Below, piece by piece: positions 57,800-64,000 of a stretch of DNA of 64,000 nt. The DNA is from Alphaproteobacteria bacterium. Lineage in GTDB: Bacteria; Pseudomonadota; Alphaproteobacteria; JAJFFI01. The position numbers were made by a program, and so were the translations under genes. Location of the stretch: positions 22,141-86,140 of the forward strand of contig JASJBI010000002.1 of assembly GCA_030066595.1 (NCBI GenBank), written 5' to 3'. The notes under the pieces are model-generated. The model searched no databases, had not been told where the DNA came from, and saw nothing but the letters and a program-made list of their open reading frames with translations. The first letter of the stretch is position 1, and each line of letters begins with the position of its first letter.

Positions 57800-58210
57800 A
57801 TGGCGGACTATCCGGAAAAGGTCGATTTCGAACTGGTGGCGCCCGAGCGGCTGCTGGTTTCGCGCACTGTCGACATGGTCGTGGTGCCCGGGAGCGAGGG
57901 CGACTTCGGCGTCCTGCCCGGCCATACCCCGCTGATCTCGTCGGTGCGTGCCGGCGTCATCGACGTCTACGACGAGAACACGGTCGACGAGCGCATCTTC
58001 GTCTCCGGCGGGTTCGCCGAGGTCACGGGCGAGCGCTGCACGGTGCTCGCCCCCGAGGCCGTGCCGGTCTCCGAGATCGACCGCGGCGAGGTCGAGGCCC
58101 GCATCAAGCGGGCCCGGGAGGACATCGAGGACGCCGCCGACGCGGCCGAGCGCAGCGCCGCCGAAGACCGTTTGCGCCTGGCCGAGGCGATGCTCGCACA
58201 CGCGCCCTGA
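57800..58210 (+). CDS. atpC: ATP synthase F1 epsilon subunit
   Basis: This 136-residue subunit has the N-terminal beta sandwich (KVDFELVAPERLLVSRTVDM, VVVPGSEGDFGVLPGHTPLI) and a C-terminal helical hairpin (EIDRGEVEARIKRAREDIED). It links the gamma shaft to the c-ring and may inhibit ATP hydrolysis. It is the last gene of the atpHAGDC operon. Confidence 0.95.
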   Translation: MADYPEKVDFELVAPERLLVSRTVDMVVVPGSEGDFGVLPGHTPLISSVRAGVIDVYDENTVDERIFVSGGFAEVTGERCTVLAPEAVPVSEIDRGEVEARIKRAREDIEDAADAAERSAAEDRLRLAEAMLAHAP

Positions 58211-58342
58211 TGGGCTGTCCCCGCTCTACGGCGACCGCTTGCAGGGACCGGTCCGTCGCGGCAGAATAGCCGTCGCGCTCGCGATCAGGATATGTCGCGG
58301 CTCTTTTCCACGCATGTAGCATGACGTAGACGCGTGGGAGCG

Positions 58343-59164
58343 ATGCGTAAACACTGGACCCTCGAAGATATCGACTGGGATCGATTCGACCGATCCAAGG
58401 TGGACGCCGAGATGGTGGCCGTGGTCAAGGCGGCCGCCATGGTCGAGCACAATGGCGGCGACTACGCGATCTATCTGTGCAACGTGTTCCAGGACGACCC
58501 GGAGTTCCAAGAGGCCGCGCGGCATTGGGCCGAGGAGGAAGTGCAGCATGGTCTGGCGCTCAAGCGCTGGGCCGAGCTTGTCGATCCCAACTTCGATTTC
58601 GAGGCGGGCTTCAAGTGCTTCCGGGACGGATACCGCTTGCCGCTCGAGGCGGCGGACTCGGTGCGCGGATCGCGCGCTGGCGAGCTGGTGGCCCGATGCA
58701 TCGTCGAGACGGGCACCAGCTCCTACTACCGGGCGATCGGCGACGCCACGGACGAGCCGGTACTCAAGCAGATCTGCGGCCACATCGCGGCGGACGAGAT
58801 CCGCCACTACAGGCTGTTCTATTCCCATCTCGAGCGCTATCTCAGGATCGAAGGGATCGGCCGCTGGCGGCGTTTGTTGGTCGCGCTGGGCCGGCTCGGG
58901 GAATCGGAAGACGACGAGCTGGCCTACGCCTATTACGCCGCGAATGACGGCGTCTCCGGCTACGACCGCCGCCGCTTCACCGGCCGCGTTCTGGGAACGT
59001 CCTTCGGCTACTACCAGCCCTCGCACATGCGGCGCGCGGTCAAGATGATCCTGCGCGCAGTCGGGCTCCGGCACGACGGCATGCTCGCTCGGCTGTTGGC
59101 GCCGGTCGTCTATCGCTTGCTCCGCTGGCGGTCGCGCCAGCTGCAGCGTGCGGCGATGGCGTGA
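58343..59164 (+). CDS. Ferritin-like diiron protein of unknown function
   Basis: This 273-residue protein has helical diiron motifs: Glu35 (MVEHNGGDYAI), EEEVQHGLALKRW with Glu66 and His69, a later Glu in CIVETGTSSYYRA, and AADEIRHYRLFYSHL. This is the ferritin-like/rubrerythrin four-helix layout, perhaps an oxygenase or stress protein. The C-terminal 80 residues are basic and hydrophobic and might contact a membrane. The start is ATG 58343, with GTG 58334 an alternative. It is convergent with rppH. Confidence 0.75.
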   Translation: MRKHWTLEDIDWDRFDRSKVDAEMVAVVKAAAMVEHNGGDYAIYLCNVFQDDPEFQEAARHWAEEEVQHGLALKRWAELVDPNFDFEAGFKCFRDGYRLPLEAADSVRGSRAGELVARCIVETGTSSYYRAIGDATDEPVLKQICGHIAADEIRHYRLFYSHLERYLRIEGIGRWRRLLVALGRLGESEDDELAYAYYAANDGVSGYDRRRFTGRVLGTSFGYYQPSHMRRAVKMILRAVGLRHDGMLARLLAPVVYRLLRWRSRQLQRAAMA

Positions 59165-59176
59165 GCGGCGGGCCGG

Positions 59177-59722
59177 CTAGCTGGACTCGGCTCCAGCCTT
59201 CGCGGCGATGGCCTCGACCACGGGCCGGAACTCCTCGACCACGGCGTCGTAAACCGGCCGCTTGAAATCGACGATCAGGCCTGAGAGCTCGTCGAGCGCC
59301 ACCCATCGCCAGTCCAGGAACTCCTGATGGTCGGTGTCCAGGCGGATGTCCATGTCCGTCCCGACAAAACGCAGGGCGAACCATTTCAGCGATTGTCCGC
59401 GCCAGCGGCCCTTCCAGACCTTGCCCTGGAGATGGTCCGGCAGGTCGTAGTCGAGCCAACGCCCGCTCTCGGCAATGACCTCGGCCTTGTCGGTGCCGAT
59501 CTCTTCGGCCAGCTCCCGCAAAGCCGCCGCACGGGGCGCTTCGCCTTTACCGATGCCGCCTTGCGGCATCTGCCAGGCGGCGGCCGTGATGTCGTCGCGG
59601 CGGCCGACGAACACGCGGCCGTCCGGCCCGATCAGCATCAGACCGACGCAGGGCCGATAACCGGGCGTGGGACCGTCAGTTTTCGCCACTGCCGCCTCCG
59701 GAGCATGATGCGTCGATATCAT
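59177..59722 (-). CDS. rppH: RNA pyrophosphohydrolase (Nudix)
   Basis: This 181-residue enzyme removes pyrophosphate from the 5' end of mRNA, starting decay, or hydrolyses dinucleoside polyphosphates. The Nudix box is at residues 55-77 (GGIGKGEAPRAAALRELAEE then IGT) with Glu61, Arg69, Glu70, Glu73 and Glu74. YRPCVGLMLIGPDGRVFVGR and AAWQMPQGGI are typical. The ATG at 59722 begins a short extension before the domain. Placement near the atp operon is common in alphaproteobacteria. Confidence 0.92.
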   Translation of the reverse strand: MISTHHAPEAAVAKTDGPTPGYRPCVGLMLIGPDGRVFVGRRDDITAAAWQMPQGGIGKGEAPRAAALRELAEEIGTDKAEVIAESGRWLDYDLPDHLQGKVWKGRWRGQSLKWFALRFVGTDMDIRLDTDHQEFLDWRWVALDELSGLIVDFKRPVYDAVVEEFRPVVEAIAAKAGAESS

Positions 59723-59850
59723 CGATCGGTTCTTTGGCGCCGGCCCCGTGACCAGGTGCACCGGATCCCAGGCCACGGCCGGGGCAGGGCGTCAAATTGT
59801 CGTTCCTCCAGTGCTTCAGCCGGGTCACTCTCATCCTGCGAACGGAGACA

Positions 59851-60510
59851 TCAAAGCTTCCAGTACGACCCTTCCTTGCGGCCGATATGACCTTCGAGGA
59901 TGGCCAGCGCCTTGTCGATCTCACCATCCGCCACGGCCGCGGCGATCTTCTTGTGATCGGCGAAGGACTTGGCCATGTGATCCGGGTGGTCGCCCAGACG
60001 GTTGCGCAGGGCCGCCATCTTGGACGCAATGATCTGGTAGGCGTCGCTCAGATACTGGTTGTCGCAATGCTCGAAGAAGGCGGCGTGGAACCGCGTATCC
60101 AGGTCCAGATAACCGGCGGTATCGTGGTTTTTGCGGCGCTTTGCCATCTTCTCGACGATGTCCTTGAGGGCACGGGCGACTTCCTGCCTGTTGCGCTGTA
60201 CCGCAAAGGTCAGGGCGCTTGATTCGAGACTGACCCGCAGGTCGCAGATGTCTTCGAGCTCCCGTCTCGAGGGCTTGAACACGGATGCCCCGCGCGGGGC
60301 TTCGATGACCACCAACCCTTCCATTGCGAGGCGCATAAGCGCCTCACGGATCGGGGTTCGGCTGACGCCCAGATCACGGGCAAGCGTGGTTTCGCGCAAG
60401 GCCGCGCCCAAATCGTAGCGGCCGCCGACGATATCCTCGCGCAGGCGTTCGGTCACGACATCTGCCAAAGACCGTGGGCGTTCAATGGGTTGCGTCGCGG
60501 CGTCGGTCAT
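59851..60510 (-). CDS. GntR-family (FadR subfamily) transcriptional regulator
   Basis: This 219-residue regulator has an N-terminal winged helix (VVTERLREDIVGGRYDLGAA, ARDLGVSRTPIREALMRLAM, then EGLVVIEAPRGASVF) and a C-terminal all-helical FCD ligand domain with Asp and His residues (DLDTRFHAAFFEHCDN; RNRLGDHPDHM; FADHKKI) that may bind a metal and an acid ligand. It is divergent from the TRAP operon and a large palindrome lies between them, so it probably represses that operon until its substrate binds. Confidence 0.92.
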   Translation of the reverse strand: MTDAATQPIERPRSLADVVTERLREDIVGGRYDLGAALRETTLARDLGVSRTPIREALMRLAMEGLVVIEAPRGASVFKPSRRELEDICDLRVSLESSALTFAVQRNRQEVARALKDIVEKMAKRRKNHDTAGYLDLDTRFHAAFFEHCDNQYLSDAYQIIASKMAALRNRLGDHPDHMAKSFADHKKIAAAVADGEIDKALAILEGHIGRKEGSYWKL

Positions 60511-60595
60511 CTCGGAGTGTCGAACTCCGGCAAGGATGGAATTCCGAACGGATGGTTAGAGCGATACCACCGGACCATTGAAATTTCCAGCTTGA

Positions 60596-60637
60596 TTCTG
60601 CATTCCGTGCTCTGTATACAGCATACCGAATGCAGAA
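60596..60637. promoter_or_regulatory. 42-bp interrupted palindrome, probable GntR operator
   Basis: The core CTGTATACAG (60612-60621) is a perfect palindrome. Ten-bp arms TTCTGCATTC (60596-60605) and GAATGCAGAA (60628-60637) are also perfectly matched around the same centre. A 10-bp direct repeat GAAATTTCCA flanks it (60580-60589 and 60660-60669). It lies between the divergent GntR and TRAP starts. Confidence 0.75.
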
Positions 60638-60683
60638 GCGTTGTGAAGCGCCGAAATAAGAAATTTCCACGGGGAGGACATCG

Positions 60684-61214
60684 GTGAGTGCGTTCGAGGA
60701 GCGCTTTATCCAGGTGAACCGCGCCCTCGTCGGCTTGGCGATGGGCGGGATCTTTGTTCTGGTCTTCGTCAACGTCGTGTTGCGCTACGGCTTCGGGACC
60801 TCGCTCTCCTGGGTCGAGGAGGTCGCCCGATTTCTCATGATCTGGGGCGCGTTTCTGGGTGCCGGTCTCGCTTTGCGCGAGGGCCGGCATGTGGCGATCG
60901 ACGTGCTTCAGGACCGCCTGCCGGAGCCGACCCGGCGCCTGCTGCGGATCGTGATTGGCGTCGCCGTGCTCGTCTTCATGGCCGGGCTTGCCTATCTGGG
61001 GCTGCGCTTCGTCATCTTCGGCTGGGACAAGGTCACGATGGCGTTGCAGATCTCCCGCGGCATTCCCTACCTGGCGGTGCCGCTGGGTTGCGCCCTGTTC
61101 ATCGTCCACCTGCTGCTGTTCTTTCGCCGCTTTCTAGCCCGGGACTGGGAGGAGGTGGCGATCCCGCAGGACGACGGACTCGAGGATCGGCGCCTGGTGA
61201 TGGGACGCGAGTAA
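60684..61214 (+). CDS. TRAP transporter small permease (DctQ type)
   Basis: This 176-residue protein has four predicted membrane helices (LVGLAMGGIFVLVFVNVVLR; WVEEVARFLMIWGAFLGAGL; LRIVIGVAVLVFMAGLAYLG; YLAVPLGCALFIVHLLLFF) and the typical EEVARFLMIWGAFLGAGLAL, REGRHVAIDV motif. It pairs with the large subunit to take up an organic acid with Na+. It starts with GTG after GGGGAGG. The stop overlaps the next start (TAATG). Confidence 0.93.
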   Translation: MSAFEERFIQVNRALVGLAMGGIFVLVFVNVVLRYGFGTSLSWVEEVARFLMIWGAFLGAGLALREGRHVAIDVLQDRLPEPTRRLLRIVIGVAVLVFMAGLAYLGLRFVIFGWDKVTMALQISRGIPYLAVPLGCALFIVHLLLFFRRFLARDWEEVAIPQDDGLEDRRLVMGRE

Positions 61215-62500
61215 TGGCATCGGTCTGCCTCGGCCTGTTCGCCGTTTGCCTGATCATTGGCGTCCCGGTTGCGCTGACCATGGGCATCGCCGGTCTGGGC
61301 GCGATCGTCTGGGGCGGCCAGTTCAACGCCCTCGTCGCTGCCCAGCAGATGTTCAAGGGGATCGACTCCTTTCCCTTGATGGCGGTGCCGTTCTTCATTC
61401 TGGCGGCCGAGCTGATGACGTCGGCCGGCCTGACGCATGCGCTGCTGCGCCTGGCGAACAACCTGGTCGGTCACATCCGCGGCGGGCTCGGTCACGTCAA
61501 CGTGCTGGTCTCGATGCTGTTCGCCGGCATCAGCGGCTCGGCGCTGGCCGACGCGGCCGGGCCCAGCGCCATCGTCATGCGCATGATGAAGCGGGCCGGT
61601 TACGACGGCTCCTACGCCGGCGCGCTGAGCGCGGCCACGGCGACAATCGGGCCGATCATTCCACCCAGCATCCTGATGGTGATCTACGCCATCTCCGACA
61701 ACCGGGTGACCGTGGCCGGGCTGTTCCTGGCCGGCGTGGTGCCGGGGATCCTGCTCGGCGCAGCACTGGCCTGCGCGAACCATGTGATCTCGGTGCGCCG
61801 CGGCTTCCGCTTTCACACCGAGCGGCCCGGCGCCGCCCAGCTGTGGCGGAGCTTCGTGTCGGCGGTGCCCGCCCTGTTGATGCCGCTCATCATCCTTGGC
61901 GGCATCCTGGGCGGAGTCTTCACGCCCACCGAAGCCGGCGCGGTCGCCGTCGCCTACGCCCTGCTGTTCGGCCTGGTGACCCGCAAGCTCGACCTTGCAG
62001 GCATCGGCGCCACCTTCGTGCGCGCCGGCGTGATCACCTCCTCGGTTCTGCTGATCGTTGCCATGGCCGCGATCTTTGCCTGGCTGATCACCGTGCTGCA
62101 GGTGCCGCAGACCCTGGCGCAGTGGGTCGCCGGCCTGACCGACGACCGGCTCACCGCGCTGTTGCTGCTGGCCGTCTTCAGCCTGGCCTGCGGCCTGGTC
62201 ATCGATACGCTGCCGGCCCTCATCATTCTGGTCCCGATCCTTGGCCCGATCGCCCTGCAGTTCGGGATCGATCCCCTGCAGTTCGCCATGATGTTGGTTT
62301 TGAACCTGACGATCGGCATGGTCACGCCGCCGGTCGGCCCGGTCCTGTTCGTGATCTCGACCGTGGGGCGCATCCGCCTGGAAGCGCTCGCGCGGGCCAT
62401 TCTGCCGCTGCTCGCGGCCGAAATCGTCGTGCTGCTGCTGGTCATTCTGTTTCCGGCGGTGAGTACGGCCCTGCCCAGATATCTGGGCTTCGCAAGCTAA
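61214..62500 (+). CDS. TRAP transporter large permease (DctM type)
   Basis: This 428-residue membrane protein has about 12 helices and the DctM signatures VPFFILAAELMTSAGLTHAL, GISGSALADAAGPSAIVMRM and TATIGPIIPPSILMVIYAI. ATG 61214 shares a base with the small-permease stop. It forms the transport pore and moves solute with sodium. The longer frame upstream is not supported. Confidence 0.95.
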   Translation: MASVCLGLFAVCLIIGVPVALTMGIAGLGAIVWGGQFNALVAAQQMFKGIDSFPLMAVPFFILAAELMTSAGLTHALLRLANNLVGHIRGGLGHVNVLVSMLFAGISGSALADAAGPSAIVMRMMKRAGYDGSYAGALSAATATIGPIIPPSILMVIYAISDNRVTVAGLFLAGVVPGILLGAALACANHVISVRRGFRFHTERPGAAQLWRSFVSAVPALLMPLIILGGILGGVFTPTEAGAVAVAYALLFGLVTRKLDLAGIGATFVRAGVITSSVLLIVAMAAIFAWLITVLQVPQTLAQWVAGLTDDRLTALLLLAVFSLACGLVIDTLPALIILVPILGPIALQFGIDPLQFAMMLVLNLTIGMVTPPVGPVLFVISTVGRIRLEALARAILPLLAAEIVVLLLVILFPAVSTALPRYLGFAS

Positions 62501-62519
62501 CCATTGGGAGGAACTCGAA

Positions 62520-63533
62520 ATGCGACTCCGGACAGTTGCACTCACTACCCTGGCGGCCGCGGCGTTTGCCCTGCCTGGCGCCGCCTATGCCGCCAAAGTG
62601 CTCAAATACGCGCATTTTCAGGCGGCCGACCTGTCCTCGCCCAAGCACGCCGCGGCGCTCGCCTTCAAGGGCTGCCTCGAGGCCAAGACCGCCGGCGGGA
62701 TCGAGGTGCAGATCTTCCCGGCCAGCCAACTGGGCGGCGGGCCCGAGGTCATGGAAGGGCTGCAGCTCGGCACCATCGAGCTCGGCGTGGTGCACGACGG
62801 GCCGATCTCGGCCGTCTACAAGCCCTTCGCGGTCTTCGCCTTGCCCTATCTGTTCGACGATCAGGCCATGGCCTGGTCGGTGGTCGATGGGCCGTTCGGC
62901 CAGGACCTGGCAAAGGGCATGCTGGACGACACCGGCATCCGACTGCTCGCCATGGCCGACAACGGCGTGCGCAATTTCACCAACTCCAAGCGTGCGATCA
63001 GCGTGCCGAAGGACATGGAGGGCCTGAAGATGCGCGTCATGACCGCGCCGGTCTGGGTCAAGCTCGTCGAGTCCCTGGGCGCCAGCGCGACCCCGGTGCC
63101 GTGGCCGGAACTGCCAGCCGCGCTGCAGCAGGGCGTGGTCGACGGCCAGGAAAACGGGGTCACCAACATCCTGAACGCCAGCCTGTACCAGCACCAGAAG
63201 CACGTCTCCCTGGATGGGCATGTGTTCTCTTGGCACGCCTACATGGTGAGCGAGGCCTTTTACGGCTCCCTCAGCCCCGCCGAGCAGAAAGCCCTGCGCC
63301 AATGCGTCGAGATCGCCAAGACGATCCACCGCGGCATGACCGCGGCTCAGGACGCCAACGCGGCGACGATCCTGTCCGAGAAGGGCCTCAAGGTCACGCC
63401 GATCACGCCGGATCAGAAGGCGGAGTTCCGCAAGCTCGCGCAGCCGGCCGTGCGCGCCTGGATTGTCGAGCAGGTGGGCGAAGAATGGCCGAAGAAGCTC
63501 GACGCGGCCGTTGCTGAGTACCGCGCCCGCTAG
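62520..63533 (+). CDS. TRAP transporter substrate-binding protein (DctP type)
   Basis: This 337-residue periplasmic binding protein has a signal peptide (TLAAAAFALPGAAYA) and the DctP fold with QIFPASQLGGGPEVMEGLQL and the Arg region MEGLKMRVMTAPVWVKLVES, where the Arg usually binds the substrate carboxylate. GVVDGQENGVTNILNASLYQ is also conserved. The ligand is probably a carboxylic acid. It is 20 bp after the permease gene, with GGGAGG before the start. Confidence 0.95.
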   Translation: MRLRTVALTTLAAAAFALPGAAYAAKVLKYAHFQAADLSSPKHAAALAFKGCLEAKTAGGIEVQIFPASQLGGGPEVMEGLQLGTIELGVVHDGPISAVYKPFAVFALPYLFDDQAMAWSVVDGPFGQDLAKGMLDDTGIRLLAMADNGVRNFTNSKRAISVPKDMEGLKMRVMTAPVWVKLVESLGASATPVPWPELPAALQQGVVDGQENGVTNILNASLYQHQKHVSLDGHVFSWHAYMVSEAFYGSLSPAEQKALRQCVEIAKTIHRGMTAAQDANAATILSEKGLKVTPITPDQKAEFRKLAQPAVRAWIVEQVGEEWPKKLDAAVAEYRAR

Positions 63534-63560
63534 GCCGCAAAGACAAGGGAGGCGGGGCGC

Positions 63561-64000
63561 ATGGCGTCGAGACCAGCGACGGTGGCCGTTCTCGAGCCCG
63601 GCTATCGGGACTACGACACCGAGCGGGCGGTTCTGTCCGAGATCGGCGCCGAGGTCGTGCCGATCGCCCGGGATCAGGACGCCGCCGCCTCCCTGGTCGC
63701 TCTGGACCCGGTCGCGATCCTGGTCCGCGAGCGGCCGGTTACGGACAAGGTCATGTCCGCCGCGCCGAACCTGAAGGCCGTGGTCCGTTACGGCGTGGGC
63801 GTGGACAACATCGATCTGGACGCGGCCCGCCGGCAGCGGATCTTCGTCGCCAACGTCCCCGACTACGGCGTCGAAGAAGTCAGCGACCATGCGCTCGCGC
63901 TGTACCTGGCGGTCGTCCGGCGGATCGTCTCCCGCGATCGACAGGTCCGGCGGGGGCTTTGGGACCTGGGCCAAGCCGAGCCGATCCACGGCGCGCGCGG
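63561..64000 (+). CDS. D-isomer-specific 2-hydroxyacid dehydrogenase (partial)
   Basis: The frame starts at ATG 63561 after GGGAGGCGG and is open to the window edge (146 residues). It has the N-terminal domain of this family with VRYGVGVDNIDLDAARRQRI and VPDYGVEEVSDHALALYLAV. The NAD-binding domain lies outside the window. Such enzymes reduce 2-keto acids or hydroxypyruvate. Its place directly after a TRAP operon suggests that the transporter brings in a 2-hydroxy acid. Confidence 0.85.
   Translation, partial: MASRPATVAVLEPGYRDYDTERAVLSEIGAEVVPIARDQDAAASLVALDPVAILVRERPVTDKVMSAAPNLKAVVRYGVGVDNIDLDAARRQRIFVANVPDYGVEEVSDHALALYLAVVRRIVSRDRQVRRGLWDLGQAEPIHGAR

Overview
The window is GC-rich chromosomal DNA from an alphaproteobacterium, probably a Rhodospirillales-like lineage. 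The evidence is the gene orders mdh-sucCDAB, minCDE and xerC-DUF484-fsa-priA-atpHAGDC, with the F1 genes separated from the Fo genes, plus RppH and a TRAP transporter. Long antisense ORFs are common because of the base composition and were ignored. No tRNA, rRNA, CRISPR array or intact insertion sequence was seen.

Positions 1-9.7 kb form a sulfatase locus on the minus strand. An outer-membrane barrel protein is followed by two exported sulfatases, a DUF3313 protein, a small STAS/SpoIIAA-like protein and a secreted protein of unknown function. A divergent TetR-type regulator sits upstream, with a palindromic operator between it and the barrel gene. The same locus holds decayed duplicates: two truncated barrel-gene tails, a remnant joining a small-protein end, a barrel tail and a sulfatase N-terminus, and three ungapped copies of a 44-bp element. 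One sulfatase has CTSTR in place of the CxPxR formylglycine motif. This is the most unusual part of the window.

Positions 9.9-19.4 kb are core metabolism and division: mdh, sucC, sucD, sucA and sucB (TCA cycle), then minC, minD and minE. The E3 gene lpdA, normally next to sucB, lies about 14 kb downstream at 31.1-32.5 kb. The DNA between holds accessory genes: an ABM-like protein, an FAD aromatic hydroxylase with a MarR regulator and a perfect 34-bp palindrome, a DUF389 membrane protein, a PPX1/Prune-type DHH phosphatase divergent from a CYTH-like protein, a sulfotransferase, a secreted beta-helix/Cys-rich protein, a membrane-anchored trypsin-like protease, a DUF350 protein and a MATE exporter.

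Positions 31-38 kb hold lpdA followed by a tightly coupled run (small membrane protein, MFS transporter, FkbM methyltransferase, thioesterase), then a thiolase and a class III CoA-transferase. Two REP-like inverted repeats bracket the thiolase.

Positions 38-47 kb carry three paralogous class III adenylate cyclases with TolB-like and TPR regions, mixed with a rubredoxin/metallo-beta-lactamase protein, a methyltransferase and a PfkB kinase. A deleted copy of the metallo-beta-lactamase gene beside the third cyclase shows that the unit was duplicated as a segment.

Positions 47-60 kb are mostly housekeeping: an endolysin-like muramidase, then xerC, DUF484 and fsa (minus strand), priA, the atpHAGDC operon, a ferritin-like protein and rppH. 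The window ends with a GntR regulator divergent from a TRAP operon (small permease, large permease, binding protein) and the start of a 2-hydroxyacid dehydrogenase gene, with a long palindrome in the divergent promoter region.
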